Positions 1-9,549 of a stretch of DNA of 64,000 bases are shown in pieces. The notes beneath the pieces were generated by a model, which did not search any database, was not told the origin of the DNA, and saw only the letters and a program-made list of their open reading frames with translations. The stretch is from Salinilacustrithrix sp034522155. GTDB taxonomy: Bacteria > Actinomycetota > Acidimicrobiia > Acidimicrobiales > Salinilacustritrichaceae. A program made the translations under genes and the position numbers. Location of the stretch: positions 248,001-312,000 of the forward strand of contig JAXHLP010000005.1 of NCBI GenBank assembly GCA_034522155.1, written 5' to 3'. The first letter of the stretch is position 1. Every line of letters starts with the position of its first letter.

Positions 1-451
1 GCCGGTACCCAGCGGGTGGTCACCCGCCAGTTCCTGCCGCTCGACACGTCGACGCTGCTCGACGATGCCGACGCAGCACGGGCCCGGCCGCCGACTACGA
101 GTTCGAGCCCGCGCCCGACGTCATCCTCGACCGCCTGCTGCCCCGCTACGCCGAGGCCCGCGCTGCTCGCCGCGCTGCTCGACGCGGCGGCGTCCGAGCA
201 TCGCCGCCCAGCAGCGGGCCATGAAGTCGGCCACCGACAACGCCGAGGAACTGATCACCAAGCTGTCCCGGGAGATGAACCGGGTCCGCCAGGACGCCAT
301 CACCACCGAGATCATGGAGATCGTCGGCGGCGCCGAGGCCCTGCGGGCCGGTCAGTCCGACGAGATGGATCTCATCCCCGACCGAGCGTTCATGCCCGAG
401 GACCTGCTGCCCGGCATGGACCACCTCCACGACACCCGCCACCGAGTCTGA
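1..451 (+). CDS. atpG: ATP synthase gamma subunit, C-terminal part, with frame breaks
   Basis: The gamma subunit is the rotor shaft of the F1 part of ATP synthase on the inner face of the membrane. Only the C-terminal part is in the window. The gamma-like sequence must be pieced together: frame 1 (VVTRQFLPLDTSTLL) to about base 75-90, frame 3 (DYEFEPAPDVILDRLLPRY) to about 158, frame 1 (LLAALLDAAASEH) to about 197, then frame 2 (AMKSATDNAEELI, TTEIMEIVGGAEAL) to the TGA at 449-451. The last two breaks fit one surplus base each, the first one missing base. About 30 extra residues follow the usual family end GGAEAL. atpD starts 21 bases later, the normal operon order. The subunit is essential, so base-calling error is likelier than a real pseudogene. 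Confidence 0.85.
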   Translation, partial: PVPSGWSPASSCRSTRRRCSTMPTQHGPGRRLRVRARARRHPRPPAAPLRRGPRCSPRCSTRRRPSIAAQQRAMKSATDNAEELITKLSREMNRVRQDAITTEIMEIVGGAEALRAGQSDEMDLIPDRAFMPEDLLPGMDHLHDTRHRV

Positions 452-472
452 CCGAGAACCAGGAGAGTCGAG

Positions 473-1951
<1,479 letters not shown>

Positions 1952-1967
1952 GCGGGGAGGAAGAACC

Positions 1968-2366
1968 ATGCCCATGCAGGTCGAAGTCGTCTCGCCCGAG
2001 CGGATCCTGTGGTCCGGCGAGGCCGACATGGTCATCACCCGGACCCTGGGTGGGGGCGACATCGCCTTCCTGCCCGACCACGCCCCGTTCGTGGGCGCGC
2101 TCGGCATCGCCTCGATGACCATCCGGCCCACCGAAGGTCGCGACGAGCACGTGGCCGTCCACGGCGGCTTCGTCGAGGTGTCACACAACACCGTGACGAT
2201 CCTCTCCGACGTGGCCGAGATGCGTGACCACATCGACGAGGAGCGCGCCCGTCGTGCCAAGGAGGCCGCCGAGGCCGCCCTCCGCCAAGAGCACGACGCC
2301 GAGATCGAGGCGTCGCTGCGACGAGCGGAGACCCGTCTCGCGGTGAAGGCCGGGGTCCAGGTCTGA
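1968..2366 (+). CDS. atpC: ATP synthase F1 epsilon subunit
   Basis: The 132-residue epsilon subunit joins gamma to the c-ring and can inhibit ATP hydrolysis. The N-terminal beta-sandwich (about 1-84) carries the family pattern EVVSPERILWSGEADMV and GGGDIAFLPDHAPFVGAL. The C-terminal part (85-132) is a charged helical hairpin rich in E, R and A. The start is the ATG with GGAGG seven bases upstream; a second ATG two codons later is less well spaced. It is the last gene of the atp operon, and the next gene in the same direction begins 21 bases after its stop. Confidence 0.96.
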   Translation: MPMQVEVVSPERILWSGEADMVITRTLGGGDIAFLPDHAPFVGALGIASMTIRPTEGRDEHVAVHGGFVEVSHNTVTILSDVAEMRDHIDEERARRAKEAAEAALRQEHDAEIEASLRRAETRLAVKAGVQV

Positions 2367-2387
2367 TGATCCCGACGGGCTGATCGC

Positions 2388-2924
2388 GTGCCTCGGCGCC
2401 GATTCGCCGTGGCCCTGCTGGTGCCGGCGCCCGTGTCCATCGAGATCGACGCCCTCCGTCGCGCGCTCGACGACCGCCAGCTCGGCAGGATCGACCCGCA
2501 CATCACGATCGTCCCGCCCATCAACCTGCGGGAGGGCGAGGTGGCCGACGCCATGGCCACCGTCGACGCCGCCGCGTCCCGGTGTCCGCCGTGCGAGCTC
2601 ACCCTCGGCCCGCTCGAGACGTTCGGCCCCTCGTCGCCGGTGCGCTTCCTGGCGGTCGAACCCGCGGCGCCGGTCGACGCGATCCACCGGGCCTGCTGGA
2701 CCGGCGTGTTCGACCGGGAGGAGAAGCGTCCGTTCCACCCCCACGTCACGGTCGACATCGACGGTTCGCCCACCGATGGCGACGACCCCGCGCTAAAGCT
2801 TCTCACCGGCTACACCGCCGAGGTGACCATCGAGGAGGTCACCCTCCTCGAGCACCACCACGACGACGCCGGCCGGCGGTGGGAGCCGTTCAGTCGCTAC
2901 CGCCTGACCGGCTCGGTGCGATGA
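2388..2924 (+). CDS. 2H phosphoesterase / 2'-5' RNA ligase family protein
   Basis: The 178-residue protein has the two H-x-T motifs of the 2H phosphoesterase fold: HIT at 38-40 (within DPHITIVPP) and HVT at 119-121 (within RPFHPHVTV). Members hydrolyse cyclic phosphodiesters or 2'-5' bonds of RNA; the true substrate cannot be told from sequence. It starts with GTG 21 bases after atpC and could be read through from the atp operon. Its stop is 8 bases from the stop of convergent glpX. The fold assignment is firm, the activity is inferred. Confidence 0.82.
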   Translation: MPRRRFAVALLVPAPVSIEIDALRRALDDRQLGRIDPHITIVPPINLREGEVADAMATVDAAASRCPPCELTLGPLETFGPSSPVRFLAVEPAAPVDAIHRACWTGVFDREEKRPFHPHVTVDIDGSPTDGDDPALKLLTGYTAEVTIEEVTLLEHHHDDAGRRWEPFSRYRLTGSVR

Positions 2925-2932
2925 TCGGATGA

Positions 2933-3925
2933 TCAGCTGAAGTCGACGCTGGCGAAGCCGGCGAGCTTGTCGATCTTGTGGATGGCGTTGACCAGGCGGA
3001 CGGTGCCCGACTTGGAGCGCATGACCAACGACTGGGTGGTGGCGCCCCGCCGGTCGAAGTGGACGCCCCGGAGCAACTCGCCGTCGGTGATCCCGGTGGC
3101 GGCGAAGAAGCAGTTGTCGCCGCGCACGAGGTCGTCCTCGGTGAGCACCGCGTCGAGGTCGTAGCTCTCCTTCTCGGCCGCCTTGCGCTCGGCCTCGTTG
3201 CGGGCCCACAGCCGGCCCTGCATGCCGCCGCCCATGGCCTTGAGCGCCGCAGCGGTGATCACGCCCTCGGGCGTGCCGCCGATGCCGAGCAGCACGTCGG
3301 CGCCCGAGTCGGGCCAGGCGGTGGAGATGGCGCCGGCCACGTCGCCGTCGGGGATGAGCCGCACCCGGGCGCCGGCCTCGCGCACCTCGGTGATGAGCTC
3401 CTTGTGGCGGTCGCGGTCGAGGATCACGACGGTGAGGTCGCGCACCGTCTCGCCCTTGGCGTCGGCCACGGCCTGCAGGTTCTCGGAGGGCGTCTTGGTG
3501 ATGTCGATGGCGTCGGCGGCCTCGGGGCCGGTGGCGATCTTCTGCATGTAGACGCAGGGCCCGGGGTCGAACATCGACCCCCGCTCGGCGACGGCGATGA
3601 CCGCGATGGCGTTGCCCCGGCCGAGGGCCGTGAGCGTGGTGCCGTCGATCGGGTCGACCGCGATGTCGGTCATGGGCGGATTGCCGTCGCCGATGTTCTC
3701 GCCGTTGTAGAGCATCGGGGCCTCGTCCTTCTCGCCCTCGCCGATCACGACGATGCCGTCCATCTGCACCGACGAGAGGATCACCCGCATGGCGTCGACC
3801 GCCGCGCTGTCGGCACCCTCCTTGTCACCGCGCCCCATCCAACGGCTGGCCGCCAACGCGGCGGCCTCGGTGACCCGGACGAGCTCGAGGGCGAGGTTGC
3901 GGTCGGGGGCCTGGGGTTGCGCCAT
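2933..3925 (-). CDS. glpX: Class II fructose-1,6-bisphosphatase
   Basis: Gluconeogenic enzyme removing the 1-phosphate from fructose 1,6-bisphosphate in the cytoplasm. The 330-residue length fits GlpX. Metal and phosphate binding motifs are GEGEKDEAPM (62-71) and DPIDGTT (91-97); further conserved blocks are PDGDVAGAI, GIGGTPEGV and AATGITDGELL. Homology begins at MAQPQAPDRNLALELVR, so the ATG at 3925 was chosen although the frame is open about 33 codons further upstream. It is convergent with the 2H protein and divergent from the HDOD gene, so its promoter must lie in 3926-4087. Confidence 0.96.
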   Translation of the reverse strand: MAQPQAPDRNLALELVRVTEAAALAASRWMGRGDKEGADSAAVDAMRVILSSVQMDGIVVIGEGEKDEAPMLYNGENIGDGNPPMTDIAVDPIDGTTLTALGRGNAIAVIAVAERGSMFDPGPCVYMQKIATGPEAADAIDITKTPSENLQAVADAKGETVRDLTVVILDRDRHKELITEVREAGARVRLIPDGDVAGAISTAWPDSGADVLLGIGGTPEGVITAAALKAMGGGMQGRLWARNEAERKAAEKESYDLDAVLTEDDLVRGDNCFFAATGITDGELLRGVHFDRRGATTQSLVMRSKSGTVRLVNAIHKIDKLAGFASVDFS

Positions 3926-4087
3926 GAGGTCGAACCGTAGCCCCGACCGGCTGATGCCGGACAAGTGGGGCGGTTCCCGTCCGGCACCCGGCTCGCCGGC
4001 GTCTCGGTGGGTCCGAGGACCCATTCCATCAAGTTCGCTTTAACGTCTGCCGATGGGAGAGAACGGCGGACAGGGAGGTTCAGCTAC

Positions 4088-4639
4088 ATGACGTCGAGTA
4101 CCGAGCGGACGACTGCGAGCGCGCGGCCGACTGCGCCAGCGCTCTTCGAGGCCGCCTATGACGCCGTCTCGGACGATCGCGTGTGCGGTCCGCTGGCCGT
4201 GGGCATCCGCGCGTACGCCGTCGAAGTCGCCTGTCTCGCCCGTGAACTGGCCCCGCTGGTCGATGCCCCGCAGGGCGAGGCGTTCGCGGCCGGCTTGCTC
4301 CACGACCTCGGCGAGCTGTTGCTGCTCGCACACGATCCCACCGGGTATCCCGAGCTGCTCACCGCCCGGCTCCCCCACGACCAACAGCTCCGGTCGGAGA
4401 AAGGGCGCTACGGCACCGACCATGCCCTCCTCGGCGCCGAGCACCTGCTCGATCACCGGATCGCCCACGTCGTGGCCGACGCGGTCGCCGACCACCATGA
4501 CCCGTTCGGGGGGTTTGACCCCGTGACCATCGTCGTCGCCGCGGCGGACGAGCTGGTGAGGGGCGACGCGGCCTGCCGTCACGCGGTCGGCATGCTCGAC
4601 GGCGACATCGCGGCGCCGGAGATCCTGCGGGATCGCTGA
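4088..4639 (+). CDS. HDOD-domain protein
   Basis: The 183-residue protein has the core of an HDOD domain: AFAAGLLHDLGELLLLAH (about 66-83), containing the HD pair, then a HH pair in VADAVADHHDPF. HDOD proteins are signalling relatives of HD phosphohydrolases, usually without proven catalysis. The domain fills nearly the whole protein; no response-regulator or GGDEF partner is visible in it or beside it. The ATG was chosen because AGGGAGG precedes it by about 8 bases and the similarity starts downstream. The role is unknown. Confidence 0.7.
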   Translation: MTSSTERTTASARPTAPALFEAAYDAVSDDRVCGPLAVGIRAYAVEVACLARELAPLVDAPQGEAFAAGLLHDLGELLLLAHDPTGYPELLTARLPHDQQLRSEKGRYGTDHALLGAEHLLDHRIAHVVADAVADHHDPFGGFDPVTIVVAAADELVRGDAACRHAVGMLDGDIAAPEILRDR

Positions 4640-4689
4640 CCGACGGCGAAAGTGACGACGGAGTCGGAAGGAGACCTACCCTCGCGGTC

Positions 4690-5268
4690 GTGCTGAACAC
4701 CCCTGGCCAGGACGACCACGACAGCGACCTCGAGCTCGACTTCGGCGACGAGGCCGTCGACCTCGACGACGACTGTGCGCCGTTGGACGACACCAAGGAA
4801 CAGGTCGGCTACGAGCTCTACGACTGGGACCCCACCGATCTCGACGAACTCGATGACGCGCTCCACGAGCTCGATCTGCCCCACGAGTGGGTGAGCGACG
4901 GCTACGAAGTGGTCGTCCACGAGGAGCACGAGGGTCAGGTCGACGCCCTCCTGCCCACGATCCGGTTTCCCGACGAGCTGCCGCCCGAGGCGGACGACGG
5001 CGACGACACCGACATCGAGGTGCTCAGCGCGCTCTTCGTGGCCGCTGACCGGCTCCACCGGGATCCCACCGGTGACCCGGTGACCGCGCTGCTCGACGCT
5101 GCCGAGCAGATCGGTGAGAACCCGCCGTACGGCGTCGACGAGAAGGAGTGGGACGCCGTCCTCGCCCGGATCGACGAGCTGATCGATGCGCTCCACGCCG
5201 CCGCGCCCCCGGCGGCGGTGGCCGAGCTCGCGCTCGACCTGCGCGTGCGCCTCCGTCCGCTCGTCTAG
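4690..5268 (+). CDS. Acidic hypothetical protein
   Basis: Not recognised. The 192-residue product starts at GTG and is very acidic at its N-terminus (many D and E in residues 8-60, for example DDHDSDLELDFGDEAVDLDD). A middle segment with DLPHEWVSDGYEVVVHEEHEG and LLPTIRF resembles a small alpha/beta domain. The C-terminal half looks helical (TALLDAAEQIGENP, ARIDELIDALHAA). There are no membrane segments, signal peptide or cysteine clusters. It lies 50 bases after the HDOD gene and 44 before the next, all on one strand, so a common transcript is possible. Third-position GC is as high as in its neighbours, which supports coding. Confidence 0.6.
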   Translation: MLNTPGQDDHDSDLELDFGDEAVDLDDDCAPLDDTKEQVGYELYDWDPTDLDELDDALHELDLPHEWVSDGYEVVVHEEHEGQVDALLPTIRFPDELPPEADDGDDTDIEVLSALFVAADRLHRDPTGDPVTALLDAAEQIGENPPYGVDEKEWDAVLARIDELIDALHAAAPPAAVAELALDLRVRLRPLV

Positions 5269-5312
5269 CTGCCTGCTGGTCCGGCCCAGCCCGCCGGTAG
5301 CGTCGATCCCAC

Positions 5313-6029
5313 ATGTCCGCGTTGGCCGAGCTGCAGATCTACAACTCACGGCCGTTCGCGCCGACGCGCCGGATCGCGCTCGGCGAGAGCATCCTGCCCG
5401 TCGACCCGACTCCCGGCCCGGGCGGGATCCTGCTCGGCGCGGTGGTCGCCACCTACCGGTCCGAGCTCGACGAGGAGCTGTTCGAGAACATGGTGAAGCT
5501 GACGACGCAGGTCCAGGAGGGCCAGCGCATCGTCCAGCCCCGGCTCCGGCACCGCTTCCAGGCCGACCGGCACGGCCTCACCCGCTCACGCGCCTGCCTC
5601 CGCCGGGCCGGCGAGGGTCTGGCCCTCGACCTCGACAACAAGGGCAACGGGCTCCAGATGATGGTCGGCGCCGTGTACGCCGCCGGCGAGTTGGCGCCCA
5701 CGGCCCGCCGGTCGGTGATGGACGCCATCCGCAAGGGCATGCGGTGGTCCGGCGACATCGACCGGCGGCTGTTCGCCCATCTCTCCGGCTTCACCGCCGC
5801 ACGTGAGTGGGACGCGGCCGCCTACGACGACCCGGTGCAGTGGGCACTGCAGACCCTGGGGATCGAAGCGATCCGCAACGGGTCGATCCACCTGCCCGAT
5901 CGCAGCGTCATCCAACGCAGCTTCCGCGACGCCCTGCGCACCGCGCATCCCGACCATGGTGGTGCCACCGACGACGCCGCGACGCGCATCAGCGATCTGA
6001 CCGAAGCCCGGCGGATCCTGCTCGCATGA
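5313..6029 (+). CDS. Uncharacterised protein ending in a J-domain-like segment
   Basis: The 238-residue protein's first 190 residues match nothing I recognise. The end (about 200-238) reads FRDALRTAHPDHGG followed by an alanine-rich helix ending EARRILL. That is the layout of helices II and III of a DnaJ J-domain, with the invariant HPD at 212-214. J-domains stimulate Hsp70 ATPase, so the protein may hand a client to DnaK. The segment is short, and helix I would have to come from the preceding residues. The stop overlaps the next start as ATGA (6026-6029), so the two genes are translationally coupled. Confidence 0.6.
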   Translation: MSALAELQIYNSRPFAPTRRIALGESILPVDPTPGPGGILLGAVVATYRSELDEELFENMVKLTTQVQEGQRIVQPRLRHRFQADRHGLTRSRACLRRAGEGLALDLDNKGNGLQMMVGAVYAAGELAPTARRSVMDAIRKGMRWSGDIDRRLFAHLSGFTAAREWDAAAYDDPVQWALQTLGIEAIRNGSIHLPDRSVIQRSFRDALRTAHPDHGGATDDAATRISDLTEARRILLA

Positions 6030-6556
6030 CACCTGCGGGCTTCCTCGTCACCCCTGGTGCCAGCGCGGACCGCGACCACCGGACCCTGGTCGCGCTCGAC
6101 GACGGGCTCGACGCGCCCGTCGAGCGGATCACGATCCGCTCGCGTGCCGAGACGAAGGTCCATGCCCAGTTGCGCGACGACATGGCGACCTTCGCCGAGC
6201 GGCTCGGGGTCGGGACGTCCGAGCTGGTGATCGGCGGCCGGTCCTTCGGCGGTCGCATGTGCTCGTCGCTGGTCGCGGCCGGCGAGGCCGTCGCCGGGCT
6301 GGTCGTGCTCAGCTATCCGCTCCATCCGCCGGGCAAGCCCGACAAGCTCCGGGTCGAGCACTTCGCCGACATCACGGTCCCGACGCTGTTCGTGTCCGGG
6401 ACCAAGGACCCGTTCGCCACGCCCGACGAGCTGGTGGAGCACGCCGCGGCCATCACCGGGCCGGTCGAGTTCGTGTGGATCGAGGGTCAGGCCCACTCGC
6501 CCCGCGACGACACGCCGGTGGTCGACGCCGTGGCCGACTGGCTCGCCCGCTTCTGA
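6026..6556 (+). CDS. Small alpha/beta-hydrolase (KANL3/Tex30-like)
   Basis: The 176-residue compact alpha/beta hydrolase shows a full candidate triad: Ser73 in the nucleophile elbow GRSFGG, Asp128 in SGTKDPF, and His157 in EGQAHSP. The elbow GGRSFGGRM and short length resemble the KANL3/Tex30 or dienelactone hydrolase-like group. The substrate is unknown; an ester is typical of the fold. The ATG overlaps the stop of the J-like gene (ATGA), suggesting a two-gene operon. It converges on the MFS gene, 26 bases away. Confidence 0.75.
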   Translation: MTPAGFLVTPGASADRDHRTLVALDDGLDAPVERITIRSRAETKVHAQLRDDMATFAERLGVGTSELVIGGRSFGGRMCSSLVAAGEAVAGLVVLSYPLHPPGKPDKLRVEHFADITVPTLFVSGTKDPFATPDELVEHAAAITGPVEFVWIEGQAHSPRDDTPVVDAVADWLARF

Positions 6557-6582
6557 TCGGTCACTGACGACCGACGGCCGAC

Positions 6583-8142
6583 TCAGACCGGCGGCACCAC
6601 CGACGCCGAGCCCACGCTGTCGACCGCGTCCTCGGGGTTGAGCTCCTCGAGCTCCTTGTGGGCGGTCTCCGGGTACTGGGGGATGAGCAGGAGCACGGCC
6701 AGGACCGGGGCGACGGCCAGCACCGCGATCGATGGCCCCAGCTCCCACTGCTTGCTCAGCTGCCCCGAGATCAGAAGTCCGATCACCGAGCCGCTGACGC
6801 CCATGATCGTGATCACGACGTTGGCGCGCGTGCGCAGCGACGTGGGGAACAGCTCGGGTCCGTACACCGCCATCGCCGGGACCGCGAGCCCGCCGAAGAC
6901 CGAGCCGACCGCGGCCGACCCCCACAGGATCGCGGGCACGTCCGTGACGTACTGCCCGGCGGTGAGCACCGCGCCGACGCCGAGTCCGATGCCACCCACG
7001 AGCCGCTTGCCCCGCCTGTCGGCCAACCGGCCGCCGACGACGATGCCGATCGAGGCCGGGGTCACGGTGAGGACGGTGAACAGCGTGATCTGGGTGGCCG
7101 AGAAGTCGAACTTGTCGCGGAGGAACTCGTTCTGCAGCTGCGACGCCGGCGTCGACAGCACGGCGAGGGCGAGTGTCGTGCCCGCCAGCAGCAGGAGGCG
7201 CCGGTAGTGGCCACCGAAGTGGGCGTCCGGGTGCCGGCGCGCGAACCGGCGCGACTCGGGGAGGAGCTTGGCCGTCGGGCCGATCAGGAACAGGAAGAGG
7301 AGCGGCACGATGTACAGGCCCCGCCACGCCTGCTCGTCGATCTCGACCAGGGGGAGCAGCCACAGGACCATCCCGGCACCCAGCGCGCCGCTCATCGTCA
7401 ACAGGCTGACGCCGTAGGCGCGCGATCCAGCCGGCATCTCCTCGGCGACGACGACCACGATGAGCAGGCCCAGGGCGGTGGCGAGCCCCCGCGCCACGAT
7501 CTGGGTGCCGCCCAGCGCCACCAGCCCCGGCGACAGCGCGCCGAGCCCGGTCATCACCACACCACCGACCGCGCACGCCAGCAGGGCCCGGCGACGACCG
7601 TGCTTGTCGGCCCAGTTCGCGATCAGCAGGGACAGCAGGACACCGATGCGGATCACGGCGAGGGTGTTGGCCTGCTGGGCGTCGGTGGCCGAGAACTCGT
7701 CGGCGGCGTAGGTCAGCGACTGGGTGATGAGCGTGCCCAGGTACCCGCCGATGAGCGACAGGTAGGCGAGCGAGCCCAGCGATGCCGCCGCCTGGCTGTC
7801 GAGCACGTCGGGCGGCGCCCACCACGGTGACGAGCCACCTGGGCGTCGCAGCACCCGGCGCAGCGGCGGGGCGAACAGCACCCACCACGCGCCGACACCG
7901 AGCCGGCAGTCGACCACCTGGCGCACCGTGTGCGCCCCGTCGGCGCTCGGTTCCACCTCGAGTCGCCGCTCGTAGTGGGTGAACGGCCCCTCCTCGATCC
8001 CGTACACCAGGGTCGTCGTCCCGTCGGCGTGCTCCTCGACGGGTTCGGATTCCTGCACCACGTCGTGACGCCGGGCGCGGAAGCGCTCCAGGGTCTCGTC
8101 GTCGACCTCGGCGACGGTGGCGATCGGGCGAGACACCGGCAC
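6583..8142 (-). CDS. MFS transporter with N-terminal soluble domain
   Basis: The 519-residue protein has about twelve hydrophobic segments from residue 120 on. The MFS loop signature between TM2 and TM3 is ANWADKHGRRRALL, repeated in the second half as GGRLADRRGKRLVGG. The substrate is not evident; sugars, metabolites or drugs are all possible. Residues 1-115 are hydrophilic and unrelated to MFS, with beta-rich character (TTTLVYGIEEGPFTHYERRL) that faintly recalls an SRPBCC fold. The start is GTG; the frame is open a little further upstream without a better start. It is divergent from the NifU-type gene, with 148 bases between for both promoters. Confidence 0.85.
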   Translation of the reverse strand: MPVSRPIATVAEVDDETLERFRARRHDVVQESEPVEEHADGTTTLVYGIEEGPFTHYERRLEVEPSADGAHTVRQVVDCRLGVGAWWVLFAPPLRRVLRRPGGSSPWWAPPDVLDSQAAASLGSLAYLSLIGGYLGTLITQSLTYAADEFSATDAQQANTLAVIRIGVLLSLLIANWADKHGRRRALLACAVGGVVMTGLGALSPGLVALGGTQIVARGLATALGLLIVVVVAEEMPAGSRAYGVSLLTMSGALGAGMVLWLLPLVEIDEQAWRGLYIVPLLFLFLIGPTAKLLPESRRFARRHPDAHFGGHYRRLLLLAGTTLALAVLSTPASQLQNEFLRDKFDFSATQITLFTVLTVTPASIGIVVGGRLADRRGKRLVGGIGLGVGAVLTAGQYVTDVPAILWGSAAVGSVFGGLAVPAMAVYGPELFPTSLRTRANVVITIMGVSGSVIGLLISGQLSKQWELGPSIAVLAVAPVLAVLLLIPQYPETAHKELEELNPEDAVDSVGSASVVPPV

Positions 8143-8290
8143 ACTGTTCCATCCGTCCTGACATCGGTCACAGTCGCGGGCATCCGCGGCCGCGCCTGAC
8201 GAGGGAACACCGGCCGGGACGACGTTGTTGTCTCAGATGTCCCGCTGCGAAACTGACCGCCACTCTCCCCGACACAGGAGTCCACGTCCG

Positions 8291-8551
8291 TTGGAAGACA
8301 AGATCGCCAAGGTCATCGAGGCCATCCGTCCGGCCGTGCAGGCCGACGACGGTGACATCTTCCTGCGCAGCGTCGACGAGGAGACCGGCAAGGTCGAGGT
8401 CGAGTTGGTGGGCGCGTGCGTGACCTGCCCCGCGTCCACGCTCACGCTCAAGGCCGGGGTCGAGCGCATCCTCATGGACCGGGTCGAGGGTGTGACCGAG
8501 GTCGTCAACATCGGCGAGACCGAGATCTCCGAGAGCGCGGTCTCCCTGTGA
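8291..8551 (+). CDS. NifU C-terminal-domain Fe-S scaffold protein
   Basis: The 86-residue stand-alone Nfu domain carries the conserved C-x-x-C pair at 43 and 46 (GACVTCPAS). Such proteins dimerise to hold a 4Fe-4S cluster and pass it to client enzymes in the cytoplasm. Flanking family features are RPAVQADDGDI and the C-terminal VEGVTEVVNI. The start is TTG at 8291: AGGAG ends 10 bases upstream and homology begins at EDKIAKVIEAIRP, whereas the open frame upstream is not Nfu-like. It lies 21 bases before meaB on the same strand. Confidence 0.88.
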   Translation: MEDKIAKVIEAIRPAVQADDGDIFLRSVDEETGKVEVELVGACVTCPASTLTLKAGVERILMDRVEGVTEVVNIGETEISESAVSL

Positions 8552-8572
8552 TGCTGCGCTAGAACCTCGGGC

Positions 8573-9526
8573 GTGTCGGAGACCGAGACCGAATTGTTCG
8601 ATGCCGCGGCGTCCGGCGACCGGCGCTCGGTCGCCCGGTTGCTGTCGAAGGTCGAACGGGGCGGTGCGCCCGCACGTGCGGTGGGGGCCATCGCCCACGC
8701 CCGCAGCGGCGGGTCCTACACCGTCGGCATCACCGGCGCGCCCGGTTCCGGCAAGTCGACGCTGACTTCGGCGCTGCTCCGGGTGGTCCGCGACGGCGGC
8801 GATCCGGTCGCGGTCCTGGCCATCGACCCGTCGTCGCCGTTCACCGGAGGTGCGATCCTCGGCGACCGGGTCCGGATGCAGGACCACGCACTCGACGACG
8901 GGATCTTCATCCGCTCCATGGCCACGCGCGGCCACCTCGGTGGTCTGGCGCTCGCCACGCCCCAGGCGGTGCGGGTCCTCGATGCGGCCGGCTTCCCCTG
9001 GGTCCTGGTCGAGACCGTGGGCGTCGGACAGGTCGAGGTCGACATCGTCGGCTCGGCCGACACCACGGTCGTGGTCGTGAACCCGGGCTGGGGCGATGCC
9101 ATCCAGGCCAACAAGGCCGGGCTGATGGAGATCGCCGACGTGTTCGTCATCAACAAGGCCGACCGGCCCGGCGCGGACGACACCCGCCGAGACCTCGACT
9201 CGATGCTCGACCTCACCCAGCTCGACGACGGCTGGCGTCCGCCGATCATCGCCGCCGTCGCCACCGACGCGACGGGCATCGGTGAGCTGTGGGACCAGAT
9301 CGGGGCGCACCGGGCCCACCTCGAGTCCAGCGGTGAGCTCGCCCGCCGTCGGGGGCAGCGGGCCCGCGAGGAGTTCACCCGCATCATCGCCGAGCGCGTG
9401 TTGCAGCAGGCCCGCGACGCCTCGGAGGGCGACCGGTTCGATGCACTGCTCGAGCAGGTCACCCAGCGCGGCGTCGACCCCTGGTCAGCGGCCGATGACC
9501 TGCTCGGCTCCGACGCCGCGACCTAG
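8573..9526 (+). CDS. meaB: MeaB/ArgK-type G3E GTPase (methylmalonyl-CoA mutase chaperone)
   Basis: GTPase that gates cobalamin loading and protects methylmalonyl-CoA mutase or a related acyl-CoA mutase. The 317-residue protein has its P-loop GAPGSGKS at 55-62, the segment AIDPSSPFTGGAILGDRVRM, the switch block VETVGVGQVEVDI and the base-specificity motif NKAD, all diagnostic of the family. The start is GTG. No mutase gene is in this window, so its partner is elsewhere. The enoyl-CoA hydratase 23 bases downstream suggests a link to acyl-CoA or propionate metabolism. Confidence 0.93.
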   Translation: MSETETELFDAAASGDRRSVARLLSKVERGGAPARAVGAIAHARSGGSYTVGITGAPGSGKSTLTSALLRVVRDGGDPVAVLAIDPSSPFTGGAILGDRVRMQDHALDDGIFIRSMATRGHLGGLALATPQAVRVLDAAGFPWVLVETVGVGQVEVDIVGSADTTVVVVNPGWGDAIQANKAGLMEIADVFVINKADRPGADDTRRDLDSMLDLTQLDDGWRPPIIAAVATDATGIGELWDQIGAHRAHLESSGELARRRGQRAREEFTRIIAERVLQQARDASEGDRFDALLEQVTQRGVDPWSAADDLLGSDAAT

Positions 9527-9549
9527 ACCCCCAGTAGGTTCGTGGGCCC

